A stretch of DNA of 64,000 nt from CAYWIT01 sp964458415 (GTDB taxonomy: Bacteria > Pseudomonadota > Alphaproteobacteria > Micavibrionales > UBA2020): positions 22,576-86,575 of the forward strand of contig CAYWIT010000010.1 of NCBI GenBank assembly GCA_964458415.1, given 5' to 3'. The translations under genes were made by a program, and so were the position numbers. Under the pieces are notes generated by a model that was not told the DNA's origin, ran no database searches, and was given only the letters and a program-made list of their open reading frames with translations. Shown here piece by piece: positions 34,940 through 43,474 of the stretch; the first letter of the stretch is position 1; the number at the start of each line of letters is the position of its first letter.

Positions 34940-34968
34940 TTTTTACAATGATTTCATATGTTTTGCAA
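34940..34968 (-). promoter_or_regulatory. Promoter of the rpsB envelope/translation operon
   Basis: Minus-strand TTGCAA (34963-34968), a 17-base spacer and TAAAAA (34940-34945). This places the transcript start near 34933, at the base of the first leader hairpin. It is the only convincing promoter in the gap between dnaE and rpsB. Confidence 0.5.
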
Positions 34969-35051
34969 GGGATTTCATGTCTTGTCCCCTGCGGCGCGGC
35001 AAGCTTCAAAAAATGGGTAATTATATTATAAAAAACTGATTTTAAACGCCC

Positions 35052-38000
35052 TTATATTTCCTTAACATCGCTTACGCCACTAACAGCGCGTAGAATTCTT
35101 GGCGTTTCCTCTTTCACACCCCACCCGCCCGGCAAATCAATGGTCACCACCCTACCCGCTCCCGCCCTGACAACCAGACTGATTTTCACCCGTCCCTGAC
35201 CCGCTTCATCCAGAATGGTTTTAACACGTGCGACAGCGTCCGGTTTGTCCACATGCAGGACCATTTTCTGTGTCACGCTTTGCACGGCGGCCGTCAGCGG
35301 CTCAATCGACTGACAAAGAAAACGCAGTTCATCCTCATTTTTTCTGTCAACGTCAACGGCGAGCAGGATCGGCGTTCCCGCCTCCAAGAGATCACGCCCC
35401 GCATTCAGGACATCGGAAAACATCATCATTTCAAACACGCCATGCGGATCTGAAACCTGCACAAAAGCAAAACGGTTTCCTTTTTGCGAAGTCCGTTCCT
35501 GCTTGCGGACAACGATCCCTGCCATGCGCAAGCGGCTGGAAGCAGATGAGGACAACGCCTCACGCACACGGTTAGAGGGAACAACACGCAACCGCTCCAG
35601 CTGCGTCGTCATGTTATCAAGCGGATGGGCAGAAAGATAAAAACCCACCGCTTCAAATTCATGCCGCAGACGTTCAAGGGGTTCCCATTTTTCAAGCTTC
35701 GGCAATTCCGGCTCCGGAAGAGAGTCCTGCACCCCGCCAAATAAATTCACCTGTGCTGAAGCTCTTTCTTCAGCATGCGCCGCCGCATAGCGCATCAGAA
35801 TTTCCACAGCGCTAAAGACCTGCGCACGGTTCGGATTAAAGGCGTCAAAGCCCCCCGCTGCTGCCAAAGCCTCCATCTGGCGCTTGTTAATAACCTTGGT
35901 ATCCAGCCGTCGCGCGAAATCAAATAACGATTTATACGGCCCGTTTGTCTGACGCTCTTCAACGACCTTCGCCATGGCTTCGGCACCAACGCCTTTCAGG
36001 GCGGCCAGAGCATATCTGATCGCCCGCGCACCGTCGGGGAGTTTTTCAACGGAAAAACGTGGCAAGGAAGCATTCACGTCCGGCGGCAGCAGCGTGATTT
36101 TCATCTTCTGCAATTCCTGCCGCAATACGGCAAGCTTGTCAGTATTCCCCATATCCTGCGTCATGGTAGCCGCCATGAATTCTACCGGATAATGGCATTT
36201 CAGATAAGCCGTCTGGAATGCAATATACGCATATACGGCAGAGTGCGCCTTGTTAAACCCGTAATCCGCGAATTTGGCGATCTGATCAAAAATGGAACTT
36301 GCCAGATCATGCGGTATGCCGTTCTTTTCCGCGCAACCCCTGACAAAAACCTCGCGCTGCGCATCCATCTCGGACTTGATCTTCTTGCCCATCGCGCGTC
36401 GCAACAAATCAGCGCCGCCAAGCGAATATCCTGCCAGAACCTGCGCCGCCTGCATGACCTGTTCCTGATAGATCATGACCCCATAGGTATCTTTCAGGAC
36501 AGGTTCCAGCAGCGGATGCATATATTCAATCTTTTCCGCATCACGGACGTTCGCCACATACATCGGGATATTCTGCATCGGGCCCGGACGGTACAGCGCG
36601 ACTATAGCGGTAATTTCCTCGAAATTCTTTACGTTCATCTGGCGACAAAGATCGCGCATGCCCGCACTCTCGAGCTGGAAGACCGCAGCACAATCACCCC
36701 GCGCCAAAATCTCGTAAGTCGGCTTGTCATCCATCGGAAACTTGAGCGGATCCAGCTCGACCCCGCATGTTTCCCTGACCAGCCGGATAGCTTCATGAAT
36801 AACGTCCAGCGTTTTCAATCCCAGAAAGTCGAATTTAACCAGACCGGCTTTTTCAACGTCCTTCATATTAAACTGTGTGGCAGGAACCTCGGAGCCCGGA
36901 TCGCGATACAGCGGCACCAGCTCATCCAGAGGCCGGTCGCCAATCACAACACCCGCCGCATGGGTAGAAGCATGACGATAGAGGCCCTCCAGCTTTAGCG
37001 CGATGTCAATTAACTTGCGGACCTGATCGTCATTGTCCCGCGCTTCCCGCAATAAAGGCTCGCTCTCCAGAGCTTCCTCAAGACTGATGGGGTTGGCGGG
37101 ATTTTGTGGAACCAGCTTGGCTATCTTGTCCACCTGACCATAGGGCATCTGCAGCACACGCCCCACATCACGGACTACGGCGCGCGCCTGCAATTTACCA
37201 AAAGTAATGATTTGCGCGACGCTATCCTTGCCGTATTTTTCACGGACATAGTTAATAACCTCGTCACGCCGCTCCTGACAAAAATCCACGTCAAAATCCG
37301 GCATCGAGACCCGTTCGGGATTCAGAAAACGCTCGAACAGCAAGTCAGTTTCAATCGGGTCAAGGTCGGTAATCCGGATCGCCCAGGCCACAACGGAACC
37401 GGCCCCTGACCCGCGCCCCGGCCCGACCGGTATATCATGGTCTTTTGCCCACTGGATGAAGTCCGAAACGATCAGGAAGTAACCGGCAAAGCCCATGCCC
37501 AGCAATACCCCGAGCTCGTATTCCATACGGTCGAAATATTTTTTTCTTGTTTCTTTCTTCTTCGTTTCATCCCAATCGTCTTTAAAAACGTAATTTTCCA
37601 GCCGCCATTCAAGACCGCTTTCTGTGCGCTTCCGCAATGCCGCCTCTTCGGTTTCCCCCTTGCCGGTTTCAAAGCGCGGCAGGATGGGTTTTTCTTCTTT
37701 CAGCATAAAGGAGCAACGACGTGCGATATGCACGGTATTTTCGACGGCTTCGGGCAAGTCCTTGAACAGCTCGACCATTTGCTCAGGCGATTTGAAGTAA
37801 TGCTCCGGCGTTGCTTTACGGCGATTTTCATCCTGCACATAAGCGCTCTCGGCGATGCACAACAGCGCATCATGCGCCTCGTGCATATCAGGATCCGTAA
37901 AAAAACAGTTGTTTGTCGCAACGATAGGCACGTTATGCGCATAAGCCAGATCAAGCAGATGATCCTCAATCGCCACCTCGTCCGCTGTGCCATGACGTTC

Positions 38001-38534
38001 CAGCTCGATATATAAGCGATCACCAAAAATTTCTTTTAGCCGTAGCAGCGTCTTTTCTGCCTCTGGCACACGGTGTTCCAGCAATATGCGGCCCAGACTG
38101 CCTTTAACCCCTGCCGTAAGGCAAATCAGCCCTGCATTATACCGCTCAAGATCGGCCCAGAGCACGGCCGGTTTTTCACAATGCTCCGGTGGATGGAGAA
38201 ACGGATGGCTCACTAGCTTCATCAGGTTCTGATAACCCCGCGCATTCATCGCGAGGAGCACCAGTTGATCCGGCATTTCCACCTTGCGACTGGTCTGTTG
38301 ATCCAGCTGCTCCGGACGTTCGAGCCAGATCTGGCTGCCAATGATCGGTTGAACCCCGCCTTTTGCAGCCGTCAGAGAAAACTCAACTGCTCCAAATAAA
38401 TTTCCTGTATCCGTCACGGCAACTGCCGGCATCTCCAGTTTTTTGACCAGAGGAATAAGGGATTTGATCTTAATGGCGCCTTCCGCAAGTGAATAGGCGG
38501 AGTGCACACGCAAATGTATAAATGCTGTATCCAT
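35052..38534 (-). CDS. dnaE: DNA polymerase III alpha subunit
   Basis: 1160-aa replicative polymerase catalytic subunit. It has an N-terminal PHP domain (HLRVHSAYSLAEGAIK), palm-domain catalytic aspartates in MPDFDVDFCQERR (about residue 413), PGRGSGAGSVVAW, FDFLGLKTLDVI, and the C-terminal OB fold region (RLRMAGIVVRKQERTSQKGN). ATG at 38534 with AAAGGA six bases upstream is preferred to a TTG at 38552. In alphaproteobacteria dnaE usually follows lolD directly; here a plus-strand gene separates them. Length matches E. coli (1160). Confidence 0.97.
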   Translation of the reverse strand: MDTAFIHLRVHSAYSLAEGAIKIKSLIPLVKKLEMPAVAVTDTGNLFGAVEFSLTAAKGGVQPIIGSQIWLERPEQLDQQTSRKVEMPDQLVLLAMNARGYQNLMKLVSHPFLHPPEHCEKPAVLWADLERYNAGLICLTAGVKGSLGRILLEHRVPEAEKTLLRLKEIFGDRLYIELERHGTADEVAIEDHLLDLAYAHNVPIVATNNCFFTDPDMHEAHDALLCIAESAYVQDENRRKATPEHYFKSPEQMVELFKDLPEAVENTVHIARRCSFMLKEEKPILPRFETGKGETEEAALRKRTESGLEWRLENYVFKDDWDETKKKETRKKYFDRMEYELGVLLGMGFAGYFLIVSDFIQWAKDHDIPVGPGRGSGAGSVVAWAIRITDLDPIETDLLFERFLNPERVSMPDFDVDFCQERRDEVINYVREKYGKDSVAQIITFGKLQARAVVRDVGRVLQMPYGQVDKIAKLVPQNPANPISLEEALESEPLLREARDNDDQVRKLIDIALKLEGLYRHASTHAAGVVIGDRPLDELVPLYRDPGSEVPATQFNMKDVEKAGLVKFDFLGLKTLDVIHEAIRLVRETCGVELDPLKFPMDDKPTYEILARGDCAAVFQLESAGMRDLCRQMNVKNFEEITAIVALYRPGPMQNIPMYVANVRDAEKIEYMHPLLEPVLKDTYGVMIYQEQVMQAAQVLAGYSLGGADLLRRAMGKKIKSEMDAQREVFVRGCAEKNGIPHDLASSIFDQIAKFADYGFNKAHSAVYAYIAFQTAYLKCHYPVEFMAATMTQDMGNTDKLAVLRQELQKMKITLLPPDVNASLPRFSVEKLPDGARAIRYALAALKGVGAEAMAKVVEERQTNGPYKSLFDFARRLDTKVINKRQMEALAAAGGFDAFNPNRAQVFSAVEILMRYAAAHAEERASAQVNLFGGVQDSLPEPELPKLEKWEPLERLRHEFEAVGFYLSAHPLDNMTTQLERLRVVPSNRVREALSSSASSRLRMAGIVVRKQERTSQKGNRFAFVQVSDPHGVFEMMMFSDVLNAGRDLLEAGTPILLAVDVDRKNEDELRFLCQSIEPLTAAVQSVTQKMVLHVDKPDAVARVKTILDEAGQGRVKISLVVRAGAGRVVTIDLPGGWGVKEETPRILRAVSGVSDVKEI

Positions 38535-38577
38535 GACGGTCCTTTTTCGCAAAAATATCCTTTAATTTCAACAGTTT

Positions 38578-38624
38578 TATAAAAGTAACTTTTATATTGA
38601 CATAACATTTTGATTTCATATAAT
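38578..38624 (+). promoter_or_regulatory. Near-consensus promoter with adjoining 19-bp perfect palindrome
   Basis: TTGACA (38597-38602), 16-base spacer, TATAAT (38619-38624) on the plus strand, the best sigma70 match in the window, about 38 bases before the unknown gene at 38662. Immediately upstream, 38578-38586 and 38588-38596 form an exact inverted repeat (TATAAAAGT / ACTTTTATA) around one A. The palindrome abuts the -35 box and lies in the divergent region with dnaE, so it is a good operator candidate. The regulator is unknown. Confidence 0.6.
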
Positions 38625-38661
38625 AGCCAACTATGGAAGCAATAAAACGGAATATAATGCT

Positions 38662-39294
38662 ATGGAAGAATCAGGCTCGGATATAACGACAAAAAGTGAC
38701 GCCATAGAGCTTAAGGACATCAGCCCAGAAAGTCTTTCAAGCGTTTTTAAGAATCTTGTTGAATGTCACAATGACGCGCTCAAGAATTTCCGCCCTACGC
38801 TTTCAGCACTCAATAAGGCCATCCACGCCTTTCACGAGATTGGGCTGGACGGCATTTCCCTTGAGTATGGCGACCTTGACAAATTGCAGAAACTTTCACT
38901 CTATCGCCAAAACGATAAAGACGAGGAACCTGACGTTACCTATGCTGTTCTCGGAATTTATGACGCGCAGTTTCTGGTTCGCATCCATCCGGACAATGTT
39001 ATTGACTGTCACGCCGTTAATCTCAATATGCCGGCAACCCGCTGGACAAATAATATTAGCAGCGACTTCTTCTGGTATAAACGCCATGAAGATTCGACGT
39101 TAAACAAAAGCGTACCAGAATTCTTCCAATACGACCTGACTGTAAATGAAGATCGCATCGCTTTTGCCAACACAGTCCTGCAGACTGCCGCTGTTTGTGT
39201 AGCCATGTCCGAACTCAAGGAATATGACGTGACATCATCACGCCACATGAGCCTGCCAAAAAGCGCCACGGCTTCACACCCAAAAATAAAGTAG
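38662..39294 (+). CDS. Unknown 210-aa protein
   Basis: I do not recognise the family. The protein is acidic and soluble with no signal peptide or membrane segment. The N-terminal third is helical (SPESLSSVFKNLVECHNDAL, then LSALNKAIHAFHEIGLDG); the middle is beta-like (VTYAVLGIYDAQFLVRIHPD); the C-terminal part is helical and ends in a polar tail with SSRHMSLPKSATASHPKIK. Strong promoter and operator-like palindrome upstream support a regulated gene. It sits in the normally conserved lolD-dnaE junction on the opposite strand and ends four bases from the lolD stop. Confidence 0.65.
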   Translation: MEESGSDITTKSDAIELKDISPESLSSVFKNLVECHNDALKNFRPTLSALNKAIHAFHEIGLDGISLEYGDLDKLQKLSLYRQNDKDEEPDVTYAVLGIYDAQFLVRIHPDNVIDCHAVNLNMPATRWTNNISSDFFWYKRHEDSTLNKSVPEFFQYDLTVNEDRIAFANTVLQTAAVCVAMSELKEYDVTSSRHMSLPKSATASHPKIK

Positions 39295-39298
39295 GCTG

Positions 39299-39991
39299 CT
39301 ACGCTGAAATAATCCCGTCTTTTAATGCAAGAACCCTGTCCATGCGCGCAGCAAGCTCATGATTATGCGTGACGATCAGCGCCCCGGTTTTCAGGCTGCG
39401 AATGGCCTGTACCAATACCTGAAAAACATCTTCCGCCGTTTTCGGATCAAGATTTCCGGTCGGCTCATCCGCCAGCAACAATGCCGGGCCATTGACCAAG
39501 GCCCTTGCAATCGCGACACGTTGCTGTTCCCCCCCCGAGAGTTCGGACGGATAATGCGCGGCACGCTGTTCCAAACCAACGCTCTCCAGCAGTTTTGTAG
39601 CACGATGACGGGATTCAGCCCCCGTTTTATCTGCTATATATTGCGGCAGAAGGAGGTTCTCGATCGCCGTAAAATCCGGCAATAAATGGTGAAACTGATA
39701 GACAAAACCGATCTGCGACAACCGCAAAGCCGTGCGTTCCGTATCCGCGCCACTTTCAATTTTTTTACCGTTAATAAGAACCTCACCGCTTGTCGGATTT
39801 TCCAGCAATCCTGCAATCTGAAGCAATGTTGTCTTACCGCAACCCGATGGGCCCAGCAGCGCAACAATCTCTCCGCGACGGATGGACAGGTTAACCCCGC
39901 GAAGAATATCCAGCCGTTGCTGTCCCTGCACAAAGCTGCGTGTAATATTTCTGAGTTCAAGAACGATGCCGCCCTTTTCAACATCACTCAT
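39299..39991 (-). CDS. lolD: Lipoprotein-releasing ABC transporter ATPase LolD
   Basis: 230-aa ATPase that powers release of outer-membrane lipoproteins from the inner membrane. Walker A GPSGCGKTT (47-55), signature LSGGEQQRVAIARAL, Walker B LLLADEP followed by TGNLD. ATG at 39991 (MSDVEKGG) is chosen; it overlaps the lolC end by eight bases, whereas a start at 40054 would overlap by 71. It pairs with the adjacent permease gene. Confidence 0.95.
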   Translation of the reverse strand: MSDVEKGGIVLELRNITRSFVQGQQRLDILRGVNLSIRRGEIVALLGPSGCGKTTLLQIAGLLENPTSGEVLINGKKIESGADTERTALRLSQIGFVYQFHHLLPDFTAIENLLLPQYIADKTGAESRHRATKLLESVGLEQRAAHYPSELSGGEQQRVAIARALVNGPALLLADEPTGNLDPKTAEDVFQVLVQAIRSLKTGALIVTHNHELAARMDRVLALKDGIISA

Positions 39992-41231
39992 GGCGCAAGC
40001 CCTCCACAGGGTCCAGACGTGCCGCACGCCAGGCTGGATAAATTGTTGCTGCAAAAGAAAGCACCAGCGCCATCAGAACAATCAGAGCCACTTCCTGCGG
40101 ATCCATCTTGGCAGGCAGCTTCGACAGGAAATAGATCTCATCGGCAAACAGGTTGGTATGCGTCAAACCCTCCAGCCACCGCCTGATTTCCTCGATATTG
40201 CTGGCAAAGACCACCCCGAGAACCGCGCCTGCAATCGTGCCGGCAATACCGATGGTCGCCCCTGTATAAAAGAAAATACGGATAATCATGCCACGTGTCG
40301 CACCCATTGTGCGCAGGATGGTAATATCCCGCCCCTTATCCTTCACCAGCATAATCAGGCTGGATATAATATTAAATGCAGCCACAAGAATGATCAGGGT
40401 CAATATCAAAAACATGACATTCCGCTCAACCTGCAAGGCATTGTAGAAACTGGCGTTACTATCCCGCCAGTCTGCCACCGCAAATTCTCCCATAATCTCG
40501 TTCTCAATCGCGGCTTTCGTTTCATCAAAATGCGCGGCATCGGGCGTTACAACCTCAATCGCGCTCACCCCTGCACCTGTCTGGAAGAATGTCTGCGCAA
40601 CATCCAAAGGCATAAAAATAAAGCTGCTGTTATATTCGTACATGCCGACATCAAAAATTGCCCCAACAATAAAGGCCCGCGAACGCGGCATAGTTCCAAA
40701 AGGCGTCGTCTTTCCTTTGGGAGCGATCAGAAGAATCCTGTCCCCGGGTGATAACTGGAAACGCTCGGCCATGCTGGAGCCGATAGCGACGTTATCTCCT
40801 CCAAAGTAACCAACCTCCGATATTTTCCGCACAACCGAGGTTGACAAAATAGGCTTTGCATTAAAATCTTCCGGTTTCAGCCCCCGCACCACAACGCCTG
40901 AGGCCGCGCCCTCGATACTCAAAAGCGCCTGCCCCTCGATACTCGGCATTGCCGAAACGACCCCCGGAATGCGCTTCAGCCTCATGATCACATTTTCATA
41001 GGGGTGCATTGCTCCGGAGCGTGAATAAACATTGATATGACCATTTAATCCCAGAATGCGGCCAATCAGCTCTTCCCGAAATCCGTTCATAACAGACATG
41101 ACGATAATCAGCGTCGCCACACCCAGCATAATGCCAAGAAAAGAAAAGCCTGCGATGACGGAAATAAACCCTTCCCGCCGTCTGGAGCGCAGGTAACGTC
41201 CTGCGACCATTTTTTCAAAAGTAAATGACAT
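39984..41231 (-). CDS. lolC: Lipoprotein-releasing permease LolC/LolE
   Basis: 415-aa inner-membrane subunit of the LolCDE transporter. One N-terminal helix (GFSFLGIMLGVATLIIVMSV), a large periplasmic domain and three C-terminal helices of the FtsX fold (FLILTLIILVAAFNIISSLI, then GMIIRIFFYTGATIGIAGTI). MNGFREELIGRILGLNGHI is the usual conserved block. Only one permease gene is present, as in alphaproteobacteria with a single LolC/E-type subunit. It follows proS by three bases. Confidence 0.93.
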   Translation of the reverse strand: MSFTFEKMVAGRYLRSRRREGFISVIAGFSFLGIMLGVATLIIVMSVMNGFREELIGRILGLNGHINVYSRSGAMHPYENVIMRLKRIPGVVSAMPSIEGQALLSIEGAASGVVVRGLKPEDFNAKPILSTSVVRKISEVGYFGGDNVAIGSSMAERFQLSPGDRILLIAPKGKTTPFGTMPRSRAFIVGAIFDVGMYEYNSSFIFMPLDVAQTFFQTGAGVSAIEVVTPDAAHFDETKAAIENEIMGEFAVADWRDSNASFYNALQVERNVMFLILTLIILVAAFNIISSLIMLVKDKGRDITILRTMGATRGMIIRIFFYTGATIGIAGTIAGAVLGVVFASNIEEIRRWLEGLTHTNLFADEIYFLSKLPAKMDPQEVALIVLMALVLSFAATIYPAWRAARLDPVEGLRHE

Positions 41232-41234
41232 GCT

Positions 41235-42710
41235 TTAATACGCTTTCGCCACGATAACCTTGCCCGGATTTTCAAACGGCAGGCAGCGTGGTGTAATTTT
41301 GAACTTTTCCTGCATCGCCGCAAACTCAGAAGAACCTTTAATCAGCGTATAGTCGATCATAGCTCCGCCGACATGCTCCGCCGCAAAAAGCGCCTCCATT
41401 TCCCCCAGTGAGGATACAGGTTTAATCATGCTCTCCATGCGCCTGCGCGCATTGGCGAGCATATCCTTCTGCATCTGTTTTAGCGCCTTGGCAATTTCTC
41501 CGGCACAGGCATCGGCAGATACCTGCTGTTTACCTTCTTTGCCAAGATCACGGCGAACAAACGTTAGCTTGCCTTCTGAGATTTCACGTGCGCCGATTTC
41601 GAGGCGTACGGGTACGCCTTTCTTGATCGCTGTCCACATCTTGTCGGAGGACCGCGCATCTGACTTGTCAATCTGCGCCGAAACGCCCTGCGCCTTCAAC
41701 GCATTCTTCATCTCTTCACAGAAAACAATAATGCTGGGTGTATCGGCGTCATCCTTCAAAAACGGCAGAATTGCCACCTGATACGGCGCAATCATCGGCG
41801 GCATGATCATGCCGTCATCGTCGCCGTGCGTCATGATCAAGCCCCCAATCGTGCGGGTCGAAAGCCCCCAGGAAGTCGTCCACGCCAGTTTCTGCGTGCC
41901 ATCCCTGTCGAGATACTTGATGTCGGACGACTTGGCAAACGTCTGCCCCAGATTGTGGGAAGTACAGGCCTGCAACGCCTTGCCATCCTGCATGAATGCT
42001 TCGATGGTATACGTCTCAATGGCTCCGGGGAACCTTTCTTCCGGCGTCTTTGTGCCGGAAAACCCCGGAACAGCCATGTAATCTTCGAGAAAACTGCGAT
42101 AAACCTCAAGCATCTTGCGCGCATCAGCATCTGCCTCGGCAGCCGTCGCAAAGGCGTTATGCCCTTCCTGCCATAAAAATTCCGCCGTGCGCAAAAACAC
42201 ACGCGGACGCATCTCCCACCGCATGACATTGCACCACTGGTTCAGCTTCAATGGCAGGTCACGATAGGACTGAACCCAGTTATGCATGGATTCACCAATG
42301 ATCGTCTCTGACGTCGGACGAATAATCATCGGTTCAGCCAAGGCGGATTCAGGGTCTGGCCCCAGTCCTCCTTCTGTTGTTTTTGAAAGCCGATGGTGCG
42401 TGACAATGGCGCATTCCTTGGCAAAGCCTTCAATATGTTCGGCCTCTTTCGCAATATAGCTCAGCGGGATCAACAGAGGGAAATAGGCATTCTGCACCTC
42501 TTCTGCCCTGATCATGTCCCCAAGATAACGCTGCACATTCTCCCAGATGGCAAAACCATAGGGCTTGATGATAAAACAGCCCCGCACAGGGGCGTTTTCG
42601 GCCATATCCGCCGCCTTGATCACATTCTGATACCACTCGGGGAAATTCTCGTTCCGTGTCGGAGTAATTGCCGTTCTTGCGTTTTTAATATTTTTTGCCG
42701 CATCTGCCAT
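41235..42710 (-). CDS. proS: Prolyl-tRNA synthetase, archaeal/eukaryotic type
   Basis: 491-aa class II synthetase. The wording is that of the archaeal/eukaryotic (type 3) enzymes, not of the usual bacterial form: RPTSETIIGESMHNWVQSYR (from R131), MRWEMRPRVFLRTAEFLWQE motif 2 (163-182), YTIEAFMQDGKALQACTSHN, SWGLSTRTIGGLIMTHGDDD, and a C-terminal Tyr (KVIVAKAY), which enters the active site in that class. No YbaK-like editing insertion is present. It lies in the normal alphaproteobacterial proS position before lolC, which suggests in-place replacement or a deep lineage trait. Confidence 0.93.
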   Translation of the reverse strand: MADAAKNIKNARTAITPTRNENFPEWYQNVIKAADMAENAPVRGCFIIKPYGFAIWENVQRYLGDMIRAEEVQNAYFPLLIPLSYIAKEAEHIEGFAKECAIVTHHRLSKTTEGGLGPDPESALAEPMIIRPTSETIIGESMHNWVQSYRDLPLKLNQWCNVMRWEMRPRVFLRTAEFLWQEGHNAFATAAEADADARKMLEVYRSFLEDYMAVPGFSGTKTPEERFPGAIETYTIEAFMQDGKALQACTSHNLGQTFAKSSDIKYLDRDGTQKLAWTTSWGLSTRTIGGLIMTHGDDDGMIMPPMIAPYQVAILPFLKDDADTPSIIVFCEEMKNALKAQGVSAQIDKSDARSSDKMWTAIKKGVPVRLEIGAREISEGKLTFVRRDLGKEGKQQVSADACAGEIAKALKQMQKDMLANARRRMESMIKPVSSLGEMEALFAAEHVGGAMIDYTLIKGSSEFAAMQEKFKITPRCLPFENPGKVIVAKAY

Positions 42711-42749
42711 GAGAAAAACCCGTCCATTGTATTGCTGATTTATGCCATA

Positions 42750-42778
42750 AAACTACAAAACGGCTGAAACGCCGTCAA
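42750..42778 (-). promoter_or_regulatory. Candidate promoter before proS, overlapping a small hairpin
   Basis: Minus-strand TTGACG (42773-42778), 17-base spacer, TAGTTT (42750-42755). The spacer contains a 5-bp hairpin (42760-42764 / 42771-42775) followed by TTTT on that strand, so the element may instead be a weak terminator of the upstream genes. Confidence 0.3.
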
Positions 42779-43219
42779 TCACTGTTTATTATCCTCATAA
42801 TTGATTTCGGGGGTTTTTGCACAAAGGCTCCGGAGCGCCGCCTCTGATCCGCCCTCCATCGGCTGTCCATTGAAAGTCACGGCCCCATTCCGGTCAATAA
42901 CGATCATTCCCAGATCCGCCTTGGTTTCGATTCCCTCCGGCACACCAATCCCCAGATACTTGGCCAAGTCTACGTTTAGCGTAAAACTAATTTCATCCGC
43001 CTGTATAAAAAACGCCCCGCCGCCGACATCAGCCTCAATTACCGGCTTGCCATGGACATCTACACCCGGTGTGTAGGCAACATCGCTATCCGGTTGATGC
43101 GCCACCATGAAACTGCAGATTTCAGGATCAAGCTCCGGCGTTACTGACGGCGCTTCCTGTGCACGAACAGGAAAAGAAATGCTGCATATTAAAACAACGG
43201 CAGAAAAAAAACGGATCAT
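42779..43219 (-). CDS. Unknown secreted protein
   Basis: 146 aa with a clear signal peptide (FFSAVVLICSISFPVRA, cleavage before QEAPS). The mature part is acidic and small, with two Cys (EICSFM and SLCAKTP) that could form a disulfide, and the segments VAYTPGVDVHGKPVIEADVG and NVDLAKYLGIGVPEGIETKA. The family is not recognised, though it reads like a conserved periplasmic protein of alphaproteobacteria. It overlaps the DUF1467 gene by four bases, so it belongs to the nuo-birA-rnj transcription unit. Confidence 0.7.
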   Translation of the reverse strand: MIRFFSAVVLICSISFPVRAQEAPSVTPELDPEICSFMVAHQPDSDVAYTPGVDVHGKPVIEADVGGGAFFIQADEISFTLNVDLAKYLGIGVPEGIETKADLGMIVIDRNGAVTFNGQPMEGGSEAALRSLCAKTPEINYEDNKQ

Positions 43220-43470
43220 TTCTTGTTTACTCCATAAAGCATATCCATGCTGATAATACCTTTATCGGCCAAAACATAAATTATCGCCACGATAATCGCA
43301 GAAAGAACAGAATTAATCAGAAACTTCTTTTTCATGTTGGCGCGCTGCGGGGCGCCGGCATCATGTCCCTTGCCTTCGTCCTGATGCCGCTCGACCCCCA
43401 ATGGCAGCACCGTGAACAACATCAACCACCAGACCAGTATATAAATAAAAATCACATTCAGGATGCTCAT
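43216..43470 (-). CDS. DUF1467 family membrane protein
   Basis: 84-aa protein with two membrane helices (FIYILVWWLMLFTVLPLGV and FLINSVLSAIIVAIIYVLA) joined by a charged loop with GAPQRANMKKKF. The WWLMLFTVLPLGV segment is typical of DUF1467, a small alphaproteobacterial family of unknown function nearly always encoded between RNase J and proS, as here. It begins four bases after the RNase J stop. Confidence 0.85.
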   Translation of the reverse strand: MSILNVIFIYILVWWLMLFTVLPLGVERHQDEGKGHDAGAPQRANMKKKFLINSVLSAIIVAIIYVLADKGIISMDMLYGVNKK

Positions 43471-43474
43471 GACG

